Origin: Fodinibacter sp038210185
GTDB taxonomy: Bacteria > Actinomycetota > Actinomycetes > Actinomycetales > Dermatophilaceae
Direction: 5' to 3'
NCBI GenBank assembly: GCA_038210185.1
Contig: JBBQWX010000139.1
Span: forward strand, 1-11,466
Length of the DNA stretch: 11,466 nucleotides
Part shown: positions 1-5,993 of the stretch, in pieces
How positions within the stretch are numbered: position 1 is the stretch's first letter
Layout of the letters: the number at the start of each line of letters is the position of its first letter
Program-made: the position numbers and the translations under genes
Notes under the pieces: model-generated
The model's input: the letters and a program-made list of their open reading frames with translations, nothing else
Database searches by the model: none
What the model was told of the DNA's origin: nothing

Positions 1-65
1 TTTGATGGCCCGCCACCCCCATCGCCACCCCCCGCGCCGCTAACCCGGTGCCCTGCCTGGGTTTT

Positions 66-88
66 CCCCGCCTCGAGAGCTGGCGGAG
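66..88 (-). terminator. GC-rich stem-loop just after trxA stop (possible terminator)
   Basis: On the minus strand CTCCGCC (88-82) can pair with GGCGGGG (72-66), with one G-U wobble and a 9-nt loop, starting 2 nt after the trxA stop codon. No U-tract follows (the next bases are AAAACCC), so this would be a U-less actinobacterial-style terminator or simply a 3' stabilising hairpin. I see no gene in bases 1-65; the segment is too short to judge. Confidence 0.3.
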
Positions 89-89
89 C

Positions 90-413
90 TCAGCTCAGGA
101 AGGGCTCGAGCTCGCGGAGCAGCTTGGGCTTGGGCATCGCGCCGATGATCGTCTTGACGATCTCGCCGTTCTGGTAGACGTGCATCGTCGGGATGCTCGT
201 GATGCCGAGCTTGCCGGTGATCGCCGGGTTCTCGTCGGTGTTCAGCTTGACGATGGTGACCTCGTCGTGGTCGCGCGCGATCTCGTCAAGGATGGGAGCG
301 ACGGCGCGGCACGGGCCGCACCACTCGGCCCAGAAGTCGACGAGCACGGGCTTGGCACTGTTGAGGACGTCGGCCTCGAACGTGTCGTCGGTGGTCTTGG
401 AGACGGCTCCCAT
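90..413 (-). CDS. trxA: Thioredoxin
   Basis: Small cytosolic dithiol oxidoreductase of 107 residues, the usual length for bacterial thioredoxin. It reduces protein disulfides and is itself recharged by the TrxB encoded just upstream. The redox-active WCGPC motif is at residues 31-35 (Cys32 and Cys35), preceded by the typical VLVDFWAE strand, and the substrate-binding cis-proline is in SIPT (Pro75). The ATG at 413 is preferred over a TTG six codons upstream because a GAAAGGA Shine-Dalgarno sequence (426-420) sits 6 nt before the ATG and would lie inside the longer reading. The gene is 101 nt downstream of trxB on the same strand, so the two probably form a trxBA operon driven from the promoter at 1504-1530. 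In Actinobacteria trxBA belongs to the disulfide-stress regulon. Confidence 0.96.
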   Translation of the reverse strand: MGAVSKTTDDTFEADVLNSAKPVLVDFWAEWCGPCRAVAPILDEIARDHDEVTIVKLNTDENPAITGKLGITSIPTMHVYQNGEIVKTIIGAMPKPKLLRELEPFLS

Positions 414-443
414 GGGGGGTCCTTTCAGCAACGGGGGTGGTGG

Positions 444-469
444 CGGTGGGTGTTGACGGTGGGTGTTGA
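444..469. repeat. Perfect 13-bp tandem duplication in the trxB-trxA spacer
   Basis: CGGTGGGTGTTGA occurs twice back to back (444-456 and 457-469), followed by a partial third copy (GGGTGGG). On the transcribed strand it reads as a C/A-rich, probably unstructured stretch upstream of the trxA ribosome-binding site. A short stem-loop (483-489 with 496-502, including G-U pairs) lies between it and the trxB stop. Confidence 0.8.
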
Positions 470-514
470 GGGTGGGCCGATCCTGCCGAAGGGCTCCGAC
501 AGCACCGGGGTCGG

Positions 515-1444
515 TCAGTGGGCGAGGAACCGTTCGGCGTCGAGGGCGGCCGCGCAGCCGGAGCCGGCCGCGGTGATGGCCTGCCGGTAGGTGTGGTCGA
601 CGAGGTCGCCGCAGGCGAAGACGCCGGGGACGTTGGTGCGCGTCGAGCGGCCCTCGACGAGCACGTAGCCCTCCGCGTCGAGCTCGACGACGCCCTTGAC
701 CAGCTCGTTGCGCGGGTCGTGGCCGATGGCGACGAACAGGCCCGTGACCGGCAGCTCGCGGGTCTCGCCGGTGATGGTGTCGCGCAGCGTGACACCAGAG
801 ACCTTGTCCGCACCGGAGATGGCGTCGACGGCGCTGTTCCAGGCGAAGCGGATCTTGGGGTTGGCGTGGGCGCGCTCGGCCATGATCTTGCTGGCACGCA
901 GCTCGTCGCGCCGGTGCACGATCGTCACGGTGCGGGCGAACTTGGTCAGGAAGGTGGCCTCCTCGACCGCCGAGTCGCCCCCACCGACCACGACGATGTC
1001 CTGGTCACGGAAGAAGAACCCGTCGCAGGTGGCGCACCACGAGACGCCGTGGCCCGACAGCCGCTTCTCGTCGGGCAGGCCGAGCTCGCGGTAGGCCGAC
1101 CCCATCGCGAGGATGACGGAGCGGGCCCGGTGCTCGACCCCCTCGGCGTCGGTGACGACCTTGACGTCGTCCTCGAGCCGCACCGACTGCACGTCGTCGG
1201 TGATGATCTGCGCCCCGAAACGCTCGGCCTGCGCGCGCATGTTCTCCATGAGGTCGGGCCCCATGATGCCGTCGCGGAAGCCGGGGAAGTTCTCGACCTC
1301 GGTGGTGTTCATCAGGGCACCACCCGCCGTGACCGCACCCTCGAAGACCAGCGGCTCGAGGTTGGCTCGGGCCGCGTAGACCGCGGCCGTCCACCCCGCC
1401 GGGCCGGAGCCGATGATGATGACGTTGCGGACGTCGGAACTCAC
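515..1444 (-). CDS. trxB: Thioredoxin-disulfide reductase
   Basis: NADPH-dependent FAD flavoenzyme that reduces thioredoxin; 309 residues from the GTG start, typical of the low-molecular-weight bacterial class. Visible in order: the FAD-binding GSGPAG (12-17), the redox-active CATC (Cys137 and Cys140) in the WCATCDGFFF context, the NADPH-binding GGGDSA (154-159) followed by HRRDELRASK, and the C-terminal FAD signature GVFACGDLVD near residue 270. An ATG three codons upstream (1453) is also open, but the best Shine-Dalgarno sequence, AAGGGG (1459-1454), abuts that ATG and sits 9 nt before the GTG at 1444, so GTG is chosen. trxA follows 101 nt downstream. A GGGAAC-N18-GTT promoter-like sequence about 60 nt upstream suggests induction by a disulfide-stress ECF sigma factor. 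Confidence 0.96.
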   Translation of the reverse strand: MSSDVRNVIIIGSGPAGWTAAVYAARANLEPLVFEGAVTAGGALMNTTEVENFPGFRDGIMGPDLMENMRAQAERFGAQIITDDVQSVRLEDDVKVVTDAEGVEHRARSVILAMGSAYRELGLPDEKRLSGHGVSWCATCDGFFFRDQDIVVVGGGDSAVEEATFLTKFARTVTIVHRRDELRASKIMAERAHANPKIRFAWNSAVDAISGADKVSGVTLRDTITGETRELPVTGLFVAIGHDPRNELVKGVVELDAEGYVLVEGRSTRTNVPGVFACGDLVDHTYRQAITAAGSGCAAALDAERFLAH

Positions 1445-1453
1445 GGGACACAT

Positions 1454-1459
1454 CCCCTT
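1454..1459 (-). promoter_or_regulatory. Shine-Dalgarno that decides the trxB start
   Basis: AAGGGG on the minus strand. It touches the upstream ATG at 1453 (zero spacing) but has 9-nt spacing to the GTG at 1444, which favours translation from the GTG and a protein beginning MSSDVRN. Confidence 0.55.
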
Positions 1460-1503
1460 GTGGTGGTTGCGGGCGGCGACCGCAAGATGCGGTGCCTACA
1501 TGG

Positions 1504-1530
1504 AACCGATCCTACGGCCGGGCTGTTCCC
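1504..1530 (-). promoter_or_regulatory. SigR/SigH-type ECF promoter for trxBA
   Basis: On the minus strand GGGAAC (1530-1525), an 18-nt spacer and GTT (1506-1504) match the -35/-10 pattern known for actinobacterial disulfide-stress sigma factors (SigR of Streptomyces, SigH of mycobacteria; GGAAT/C-N18-GTT). It would place the transcription start near 1497 with a leader of about 50 nt before the trxB GTG. The trxBA operon is a classic target of these sigma factors. The match is by eye and no expression data are available. SigM-type promoters share the GGAAC -35 element, so control by the sigma factor in this window is a weaker alternative. Confidence 0.6.
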
Positions 1531-1603
1531 GCCGCGGGCGCGCCCCGCCCAAGGTGCCCCGGCCGGCGACCGCACACCGTGCCACGGACGCCGACGTGCG
1601 GCC

Positions 1604-1616
1604 CGGGCAGGGCCCG
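1604..1616 (-). terminator. Small GC hairpin downstream of the membrane-protein gene
   Basis: CGGGC (1604-1608) and GCCCG (1612-1616) form a 5-bp stem with a 3-nt loop, 8 nt after the stop codon at 1625. It is short and has no U-tract, so its role as a terminator is doubtful. It lies between this gene and the trxBA promoter, where a transcription boundary would be expected. Confidence 0.2.
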
Positions 1617-1624
1617 AGGACGGC

Positions 1625-2161
1625 TCAGGCGCGGGTGGAGGCGTCGGCGAGCGAGACCAGGGCGGCCGCGAGCAGCACGGTGCCGGTGCCCGCTCCGACG
1701 ACCGCGCTGGGAGTGGCGGACCACCGGCGACCCAGGGCCGGCGTGGCAGCCGCGACGAGGGTGACCAGCAGGCCCACGACGAGCAGCAGACCCTGTCCCA
1801 GCAGGGGCGCGAGCGGGAGGAAGTGCACTCCCACGACCCCGGCGATCCAGACCGGCACCCACGCCGCAGCGCCCCGGCGCGTGAGCACGACGGCTCCGAG
1901 GCCGGCGAGGAGCACCTCGACCGCGACGACGACCCCGAAGCGCGGCCCGAGCTCGGCGTCGAACACGGAGCCGGTGGGCCACTGCCGCCAGGCCAGGAGC
2001 CCGGACACCGCGCAGGTCAGCACCGACAGCACGGACCCGACGCCGAGCGGCCCCCGCCACCGGGCCGGGGGGTGGTCCTGGGCCCAGCCGAACCACCCGG
2101 CGGCGAAGAACGCCAGGATCCCCGCCGTCATGGCGGCATCGCGGACGTACTCGGCGGTCAT
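1625..2161 (-). CDS. Small polytopic membrane protein, function unknown
   Basis: Protein of 178 residues that I do not recognise. It is strongly hydrophobic, with about five or six likely membrane segments (around 10-27, 39-57, 74-93, 100-115, 118-141 and 155-172), short loops and no obvious catalytic or ligand motif. The single Cys (C50) lies in the second segment. The start ATG at 2161 follows a GAGGG Shine-Dalgarno sequence with 4-nt spacing; the frame stays open much further upstream, but that extension overlaps the anti-sigma gene antiparallel in codon phase and has shadow-like composition. It sits 53 nt downstream of the anti-sigma gene and upstream of trxB on the same strand. In mycobacteria the anti-sigma and trxB genes adjoin, so this looks like a lineage-specific addition. 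A link to SigM signalling is possible only by position. Confidence 0.75.
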   Translation of the reverse strand: MTAEYVRDAAMTAGILAFFAAGWFGWAQDHPPARWRGPLGVGSVLSVLTCAVSGLLAWRQWPTGSVFDAELGPRFGVVVAVEVLLAGLGAVVLTRRGAAAWVPVWIAGVVGVHFLPLAPLLGQGLLLVVGLLVTLVAAATPALGRRWSATPSAVVGAGTGTVLLAAALVSLADASTRA

Positions 2162-2214
2162 GGGTCCCTCGGAGTGGTGGTTCGGGCAGTGCGTCACGGG
2201 TGGAGCGATCTGGC

Positions 2215-3066
2215 TCAGTCCAGCGGTAGAGGCCCGGTGATCCGCCCGGGCGCACCCGTGCTGCAGGAGCGGTCGACGGCCCAGGCGGAACGGCCCTGCT
2301 GGGAGTGGACCACCAGCACGGCCGCCGAGACCCCGTCGACCTCGGAGACGTCGACGAGGATGCCGGCGTCCGCGGGGATGCCGAGGGCGTCGGCACACGC
2401 GCGGACCCCGATGGGGGTGGCGATGGGCCCCAGGGAGGGCGACTCCGCACTGAGCTCGGCGATGGGGTCGAGGGTGCCGTCGTCGAGGTCTCGAGCGGTC
2501 AGGGCGAGCCGGGAGGAGGCGTGGTCGACCCCCGACATCACGATGACGACCTCGCCGGACCCCGCCTCGGGAGCGACGAGGGGAACGCCTTGCCGGGCGT
2601 GCGCACCGGCGTCCGATTCGGCTGCCGAGTCGTCGCCGGTGCCGGAGTCGGCGGTACCGGCGCTCATCGACGCGGTCACCCCCGTGGTGAGCGTGCCGAC
2701 GGCGTAGCCGCCGAGCCCGAGGACCCCCACGACGGCGGCAGCGACCCCGAGGTGCCGCATCCGCACCCGCCGACGCAGCGGCACCACCCGCCGTCGCAGC
2801 GGCACCACCCGCCCACCGGCATCCGGACCGGCATCCGGACCGGCATCCGCACCGGCGTCGTGCGCGCTGACCCCGCCCGGGTGGTGGTCCAGTCCCCACA
2901 GCTGCTCGATGCCGTCACCGCGAGGGGACTCGGCCGCCAGGGCCGCGCTGATCCGGGCGACCAGGTCCTCGGGCATGGGCCCGGGGTCGGGAAGGCTCGC
3001 CAGCAACGCCCGCATCCCCGTCGGGTCGTGCTCGACGGGTGCGGTGTCGTCATGGGGGTGGCTCAC
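2215..3066 (-). CDS. Membrane anti-sigma factor-like protein (SigM partner, RsmA-position)
   Basis: Protein of 283 residues, inferred to hold SigM at the membrane. Layout: a cytoplasmic N-terminal part (1-105) with a short helical stretch (LVARISAALAAE, about 35-46); a low-complexity Asp/Ala/Gly/Pro segment (70-84); a doubled, arginine-rich RRRVVPL patch (about 87-101); one membrane segment (about 106-126); and an extracytoplasmic domain (127-283) with two cysteines (C224 and C268). There is no HxxxCxxC zinc anti-sigma motif. The GTG start at 3066 has a strong GGAGGA Shine-Dalgarno sequence 4 nt away (3076-3071) and overlaps the stop of a 29-codon ORF as GTGA. It occupies the place of Rv3912 (RsmA) after sigM. 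The family call rests on position and topology, since these proteins diverge quickly. Confidence 0.75.
   Translation of the reverse strand: MSHPHDDTAPVEHDPTGMRALLASLPDPGPMPEDLVARISAALAAESPRGDGIEQLWGLDHHPGGVSAHDAGADAGPDAGPDAGGRVVPLRRRVVPLRRRVRMRHLGVAAAVVGVLGLGGYAVGTLTTGVTASMSAGTADSGTGDDSAAESDAGAHARQGVPLVAPEAGSGEVVIVMSGVDHASSRLALTARDLDDGTLDPIAELSAESPSLGPIATPIGVRACADALGIPADAGILVDVSEVDGVSAAVLVVHSQQGRSAWAVDRSCSTGAPGRITGPLPLD
2771..2853. repeat. In-frame tandem repeats inside the anti-sigma gene
   Basis: Two 21-bp units (2771-2791 and 2792-2812, one mismatch) encode the doubled RRRVVPL segment next to the membrane helix. Right beside them, three 12-bp units of GGCATCCGGACC type (2818-2853, one mismatch in the third) encode the Asp-Ala-Gly-Pro repeats. 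Both unit lengths are multiples of three, so copy-number change would keep the frame. Confidence 0.85.
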
Positions 3067-3152
3067 GAGGTCCTCCGGGACGTGCCCTCGGGGGGTGCTG
3101 GCGGGGTGGAACGGCACCGGACGCAGGTTCCGGGCCGCGGATCGGACGTCAT
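3063..3152 (-). CDS. Candidate 29-residue microprotein with a CxxC, between sigM and the anti-sigma gene
   Basis: A 29-codon ORF fills the gap between sigM and the anti-sigma gene exactly. Its ATG (3152-3150) overlaps the sigM stop as ATGA, and its TGA (3065-3063) overlaps the anti-sigma GTG start as GTGA. An AGGGGG Shine-Dalgarno-like run lies 4 nt before the ATG. The peptide begins MTSDPRPGTCVRC and is rich in Pro, Arg and Thr, with C10-V-R-C13 as the only motif. It is not HxxxCxxC (residue 6 is Arg). It could be a real small protein, a translation-coupling device that feeds ribosomes to the anti-sigma start, or a chance ORF. The frame is also open upstream inside sigM, which weakens the case. 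No family is recognised. Confidence 0.35.
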   Translation of the reverse strand: MTSDPRPGTCVRCRSTPPAPPEGTSRRTS

Positions 3153-3781
3153 GGGGCCCCCTGTGGTTCCGTCGGCCGGGACACCGGTGTCGGGTCGGTG
3201 CTGCGCGTGCCGGGGCCACCGTCGCGGCGACTCTCGCGGCCACCGAGCAGCTCGGCGAGGGCCTCCCGACCGCGGAAGCACCGCGACTTCACGGTGCCCT
3301 CGGCCACGCCGAGCACCTCGGCGGCCTCGGCGACGGGCAGGCCGTGCATGTCGACCAGCACCAGCGCCATCCGCTGGCCCTCGGGGAGCCGGGCGAGCGC
3401 CTCGCGCACGTCGAGGCGGGTCTCGACGGACGCGTGGTGGTCGTGCAGGTCGGGAAGGTCGAGCTCGCCCAGGTCGCCGGCCCGCCGCACCGACACCTTC
3501 TCGCGCCGCAGCCGATCCAGGCACGCGTTGACGACGATGCGGTGCAGCCAGGTCGTCACGGCGGCCTCACCGCGGAAGGCGTCGGCCCGGCGGAAGGCCG
3601 AGATGAAGGCGTCCTGCACGGCATCCGCGGCCAGCTCGCGGTTCGAGGTGGTGCGCAGCGCCACGGCGTACATCCGGTCGCGGTGCCGGCGGAACAGCTC
3701 ACCGAACGCGGCGCCGCCGTCACCGTCGACGTGCCGCTGCAGCAGCTCCCGGTCGGTGAGGGGGGTCAGGTCGTCGAGCAT
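3149..3781 (-). CDS. sigM: ECF RNA polymerase sigma factor, SigM type
   Basis: Sigma-70 family extracytoplasmic-function sigma factor of 210 residues. Region 2 spans about 24-92 (FGELFRRHRDRMYAVALR, then AADAVQDAFISAFRRADAFRG and the WLHRIVVNACLDRLRR end), and region 4 spans about 122-175 with the helix-turn-helix LPVAEAAEVLGVAEGTVKSR. There is no region 3, as expected for ECF factors. A disordered Pro/Arg/Thr tail of about 30 residues follows. The ATG at 3781 lies 16 nt after the stop of the pseudokinase gene, with a CGGAG ribosome-binding site 8 nt upstream, so it is probably co-transcribed. The order murJ/pseudokinase - sigM - anti-sigma - trxB - trxA matches the mycobacterial sigM locus, which supports the SigM name. 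Its stop overlaps the next small ORF (ATGA). Confidence 0.93.
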   Translation of the reverse strand: MLDDLTPLTDRELLQRHVDGDGGAAFGELFRRHRDRMYAVALRTTSNRELAADAVQDAFISAFRRADAFRGEAAVTTWLHRIVVNACLDRLRREKVSVRRAGDLGELDLPDLHDHHASVETRLDVREALARLPEGQRMALVLVDMHGLPVAEAAEVLGVAEGTVKSRCFRGREALAELLGGRESRRDGGPGTRSTDPTPVSRPTEPQGAP

Positions 3782-3797
3782 CCGCGGCGCTCCGGCG

Positions 3798-5915
3798 TCA
3801 GCCGGTGACGACGACCTCGTCGAGCCAGGCCCGCCGCTTGTCCTCGTCGTCCGGCGTGAGCCCGGTGAACCACACCACGATGTACTGCCCGCTGACGTCG
3901 GCGGGGACGTCGAACTTCACCGTGCCGTCGGCGTCGGCCTTCTCGCCGATCTTGGTGGCGCCCTCGAGCCGGTTGTCGGGGCCGACGTAGACCTCGATGT
4001 CGCTCGGGTGGGGGATGTCGAGCTCGACGGTCTGCGGCTTCTTGTTCGGGCCCAGGTCGACGATGACGCCGAGCCCCTCCTTCAGGCCGCCGAAGCTGTC
4101 GGAACGGTAGTTCTCCGAGAACCACCCGGTGCCGGTGTCGCCGTCGTAGATCTTGGGGGTGGCGTTGTTGTTCTCCTCACCGTCGCCCTCGGGGTCGTAG
4201 GCCTCGACCTTGAGGATGGCGAGCGGTTCGGCGGTGCCGGTGGCGGCGGTGCCGGTGGCGGTCGGGGCGCTCGCCGAGGGGGCTGCCGAGGACGGCGCCA
4301 CCGTCGTGGTGCGGGTGGCGGGCGCCGCGGCTCCACCGAGCGGCGAGTCGGTGTTGGCGCCGATCCGCGAGACCCCGTAGATGCCGATGCCCAGGGCGAG
4401 CACGAGGAAGCCGGCGACGATGCCCAGCGCCAGCTTGGACTCGTCCTTGGTGAGTGGCTCGGCGGGCACGAGCGGCGCGGGTGACTCGAGGTCGCCCTGG
4501 TCGGCCCGCGGAGCGGTGTCCGGGCTGAGCTCGGCGACCTTGTCGACGGCGCGACGGGCGAAGCTGCCGACCCGCTCGCCTACGTTGCCGATGGCACCCG
4601 CGACCGCGGCGCCGGTTCCCGCGGCGGCCGCGCGGTGGACGTCCACGCTCCGCTCCGCCTCGTCGGCGTCGGCGTCGGCGTCGGCGGGGATCGCGTCGTG
4701 CTGGGCGGGGTCGGCCGGGTCGGTGGCCGGCGGCTCGTCGGGGGCCGCGCTCACCCAGTCGGGCGGCTGCTCCTCGAGCGGGATGACGCGGGTCGCCCCG
4801 TACTCCTGCGGGTCGAACGTGGCGGGAGGCCCGAAGATGTCGCCCGCTGAGCCGCTGACCGAGGTCGGGCCGCCGCCGGATGCCGTGCCGGATGCCGTGC
4901 CGGCGGCCGCACCCCCGCCCACCCCCAGGGCTGCGGCCCCCTTGCGTCCGCGCGGGCGCTTGCCCCGCTTGGCCGACGTGGTGTCGTCCGGCGCGGCGGC
5001 GCCGTCCAGGGCCACCTCGCCGACCGACCCGTCGCCGGGAGGAGGAGGCAGGACGGGCTGTTCGAGCGTGTCGGAGGCGTCGGCCTCCGCGGGGTCCGCC
5101 GGACCGCTCGCCGGGGCCGAGCCGAGGGCGGGGCGGAGGGCGGGGCGGCCGACGACCTGGCGCGCGGGCCACGGCGCCACCTGGCGGGCGAAGTCGCCGG
5201 GGCTGGTCGGGCCCTGGTCGTCGTTGAGGGTGAGGCGGCAGATGGCGTCGAGGTCGCGCGGGACGCCGGCAGCGATCTCGGAGGGCGCCGCCACGCCGCC
5301 GGGGACCCGCGGTGCGGCTCCGAGGCCCGACCCACCCGCGCCGAGCGGCCACAGCCCGGTCAGCCCGGCGTAGGCGAGCGCCACGACACCGACGGCGTCG
5401 CGCCGGGCGGCGTCATCGGCCTCGGCGCCGTCCTCGCCGGCGCGCACGGCAGCGATCTCGAGGCCACGCAACCGCACGTCACCGTCGGGGGTGCGCAGCA
5501 CGTCGTCGGGTTTGAGGTCGAGGTGGTGCATGCCCCGCTGGCCGGCGGACTCAAGGGCCGCGGCCACCTCACCGGTGATGCGGCGCACCTCGTCACCGGG
5601 TACCCCGCCGTCGGAGACGAGCTCGGCGAGCGTGCGGGCCTCGCCGAGGTCCTCCTCGACGACGTACGCCACGCCCTCGTCGCCGCCGACGTCGAGGATA
5701 CGGACGAACACCGCATGGGTGACCGACGCGGCACGCCGGGCGGCGTCGAGCAGGGCGGGTGTGCGGTGGTCGTCATCGGCGATGCACAGCATCGAGACGG
5801 TGCGACCGAGCGTCGTGTCGTCGGCGGACCACCGTTCGGTGTCGTGCAGCTGCTCGAGCCGACGGCGAACGGTGTAACGGCCACCGAGGCCGGTGCCGGG
5901 ACCCACACCCCTCAC
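3798..5915 (-). CDS. MurJ-associated membrane pseudokinase with extracytoplasmic discoidin-like domain
   Basis: Protein of 705 residues matching the C-terminal half of mycobacterial MviN (Rv3910), here a separate gene. A Ser/Thr kinase fold (about 13-245) lacks catalytic residues: the VAVK-strand region reads SMLCIADD without the lysine, the catalytic loop is HLDLKPDD (131-138, Asp in place of the metal-binding Asn), and DFG is replaced by RGL (150-152). A long disordered linker (about 250-480) contains an Asp-Ala run (411-418). One membrane helix (about 494-516) is followed by a Thr/Ser/Ala stalk and a galactose-binding-like domain (about 565-705, ending AWLDEVVVTG). In mycobacteria this pseudokinase recruits the FHA protein FhaA when phosphorylated and restrains MurJ; the same role is inferred here. 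The GTG start at 5915 has GAGAGGAG 5 nt upstream. It lies 90 nt after murJ. Confidence 0.88.
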   Translation of the reverse strand: MRGVGPGTGLGGRYTVRRRLEQLHDTERWSADDTTLGRTVSMLCIADDDHRTPALLDAARRAASVTHAVFVRILDVGGDEGVAYVVEEDLGEARTLAELVSDGGVPGDEVRRITGEVAAALESAGQRGMHHLDLKPDDVLRTPDGDVRLRGLEIAAVRAGEDGAEADDAARRDAVGVVALAYAGLTGLWPLGAGGSGLGAAPRVPGGVAAPSEIAAGVPRDLDAICRLTLNDDQGPTSPGDFARQVAPWPARQVVGRPALRPALGSAPASGPADPAEADASDTLEQPVLPPPPGDGSVGEVALDGAAAPDDTTSAKRGKRPRGRKGAAALGVGGGAAAGTASGTASGGGPTSVSGSAGDIFGPPATFDPQEYGATRVIPLEEQPPDWVSAAPDEPPATDPADPAQHDAIPADADADADEAERSVDVHRAAAAGTGAAVAGAIGNVGERVGSFARRAVDKVAELSPDTAPRADQGDLESPAPLVPAEPLTKDESKLALGIVAGFLVLALGIGIYGVSRIGANTDSPLGGAAAPATRTTTVAPSSAAPSASAPTATGTAATGTAEPLAILKVEAYDPEGDGEENNNATPKIYDGDTGTGWFSENYRSDSFGGLKEGLGVIVDLGPNKKPQTVELDIPHPSDIEVYVGPDNRLEGATKIGEKADADGTVKFDVPADVSGQYIVVWFTGLTPDDEDKRRAWLDEVVVTG
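4231..4260. repeat. 15-bp tandem duplication in the pseudokinase stalk
   Basis: Two perfect copies of a 15-bp unit (4231-4245 and 4246-4260) encode a doubled ATGTA peptide in the Thr/Ala-rich stalk between the membrane helix and the outer domain. Confidence 0.85.
4662..4685. repeat. GTCGGC hexamer repeat (four units) in the pseudokinase linker
   Basis: Four perfect in-frame GTCGGC units encode the alternating Ala-Asp run (ADADADAD, residues 411-418) in the cytoplasmic linker. Hexamer arrays of this kind can change length by slippage without breaking the frame. Confidence 0.85.
4876..4899. repeat. 12-bp tandem duplication in the pseudokinase linker
   Basis: Two perfect copies of CCGGATGCCGTG (4876-4887 and 4888-4899) encode the doubled TASG segment of the disordered linker. 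Confidence 0.85.
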
Positions 5916-5961
5916 CGGTGCTCCTCTCCCTGGTCGGTCGTGACGCGCGCAGGGCCGCCAC

Positions 5962-5993
5962 CACCCGTCGCCGACGGGTGTGCGCCCATAGTA
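5962..5993 (-). promoter_or_regulatory. Possible internal promoter plus hairpin ahead of the pseudokinase gene
   Basis: In the 90-nt gap after murJ the minus strand carries a good -10 hexamer, TACTAT (5993-5988), without a convincing -35. Starting about where transcription would begin (near 5981) there is a perfect 8-bp hairpin, CACCCGTC-GGC-GACGGGTG (5980-5962). No U-tract follows, so it is not a standard terminator. It could be a 5'-end stabilising hairpin or a processing site that uncouples pseudokinase-sigM expression from murJ. Confidence 0.35.

Noticed and set aside
1502..1529. Plus-strand copy of the GGAAC-N18-GTT promoter
   Set aside because: The dyad nature of the elements creates the same pattern on the plus strand, but no plausible gene lies downstream in that direction.
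518..2707. 729-codon open frame on the plus strand
   Set aside because: It runs antisense through trxB, the membrane-protein gene and the anti-sigma gene, has shadow-like Gly/Arg/Asp/Glu-rich composition with no domain, and is explained by the lack of stops in high-GC DNA.
2162..2899. N-terminal extension of the membrane-protein gene to 424 residues
   Set aside because: The extra 246 residues are Arg/Gly-rich shadow of the anti-sigma gene; a good ribosome-binding site precedes the ATG at 2161.
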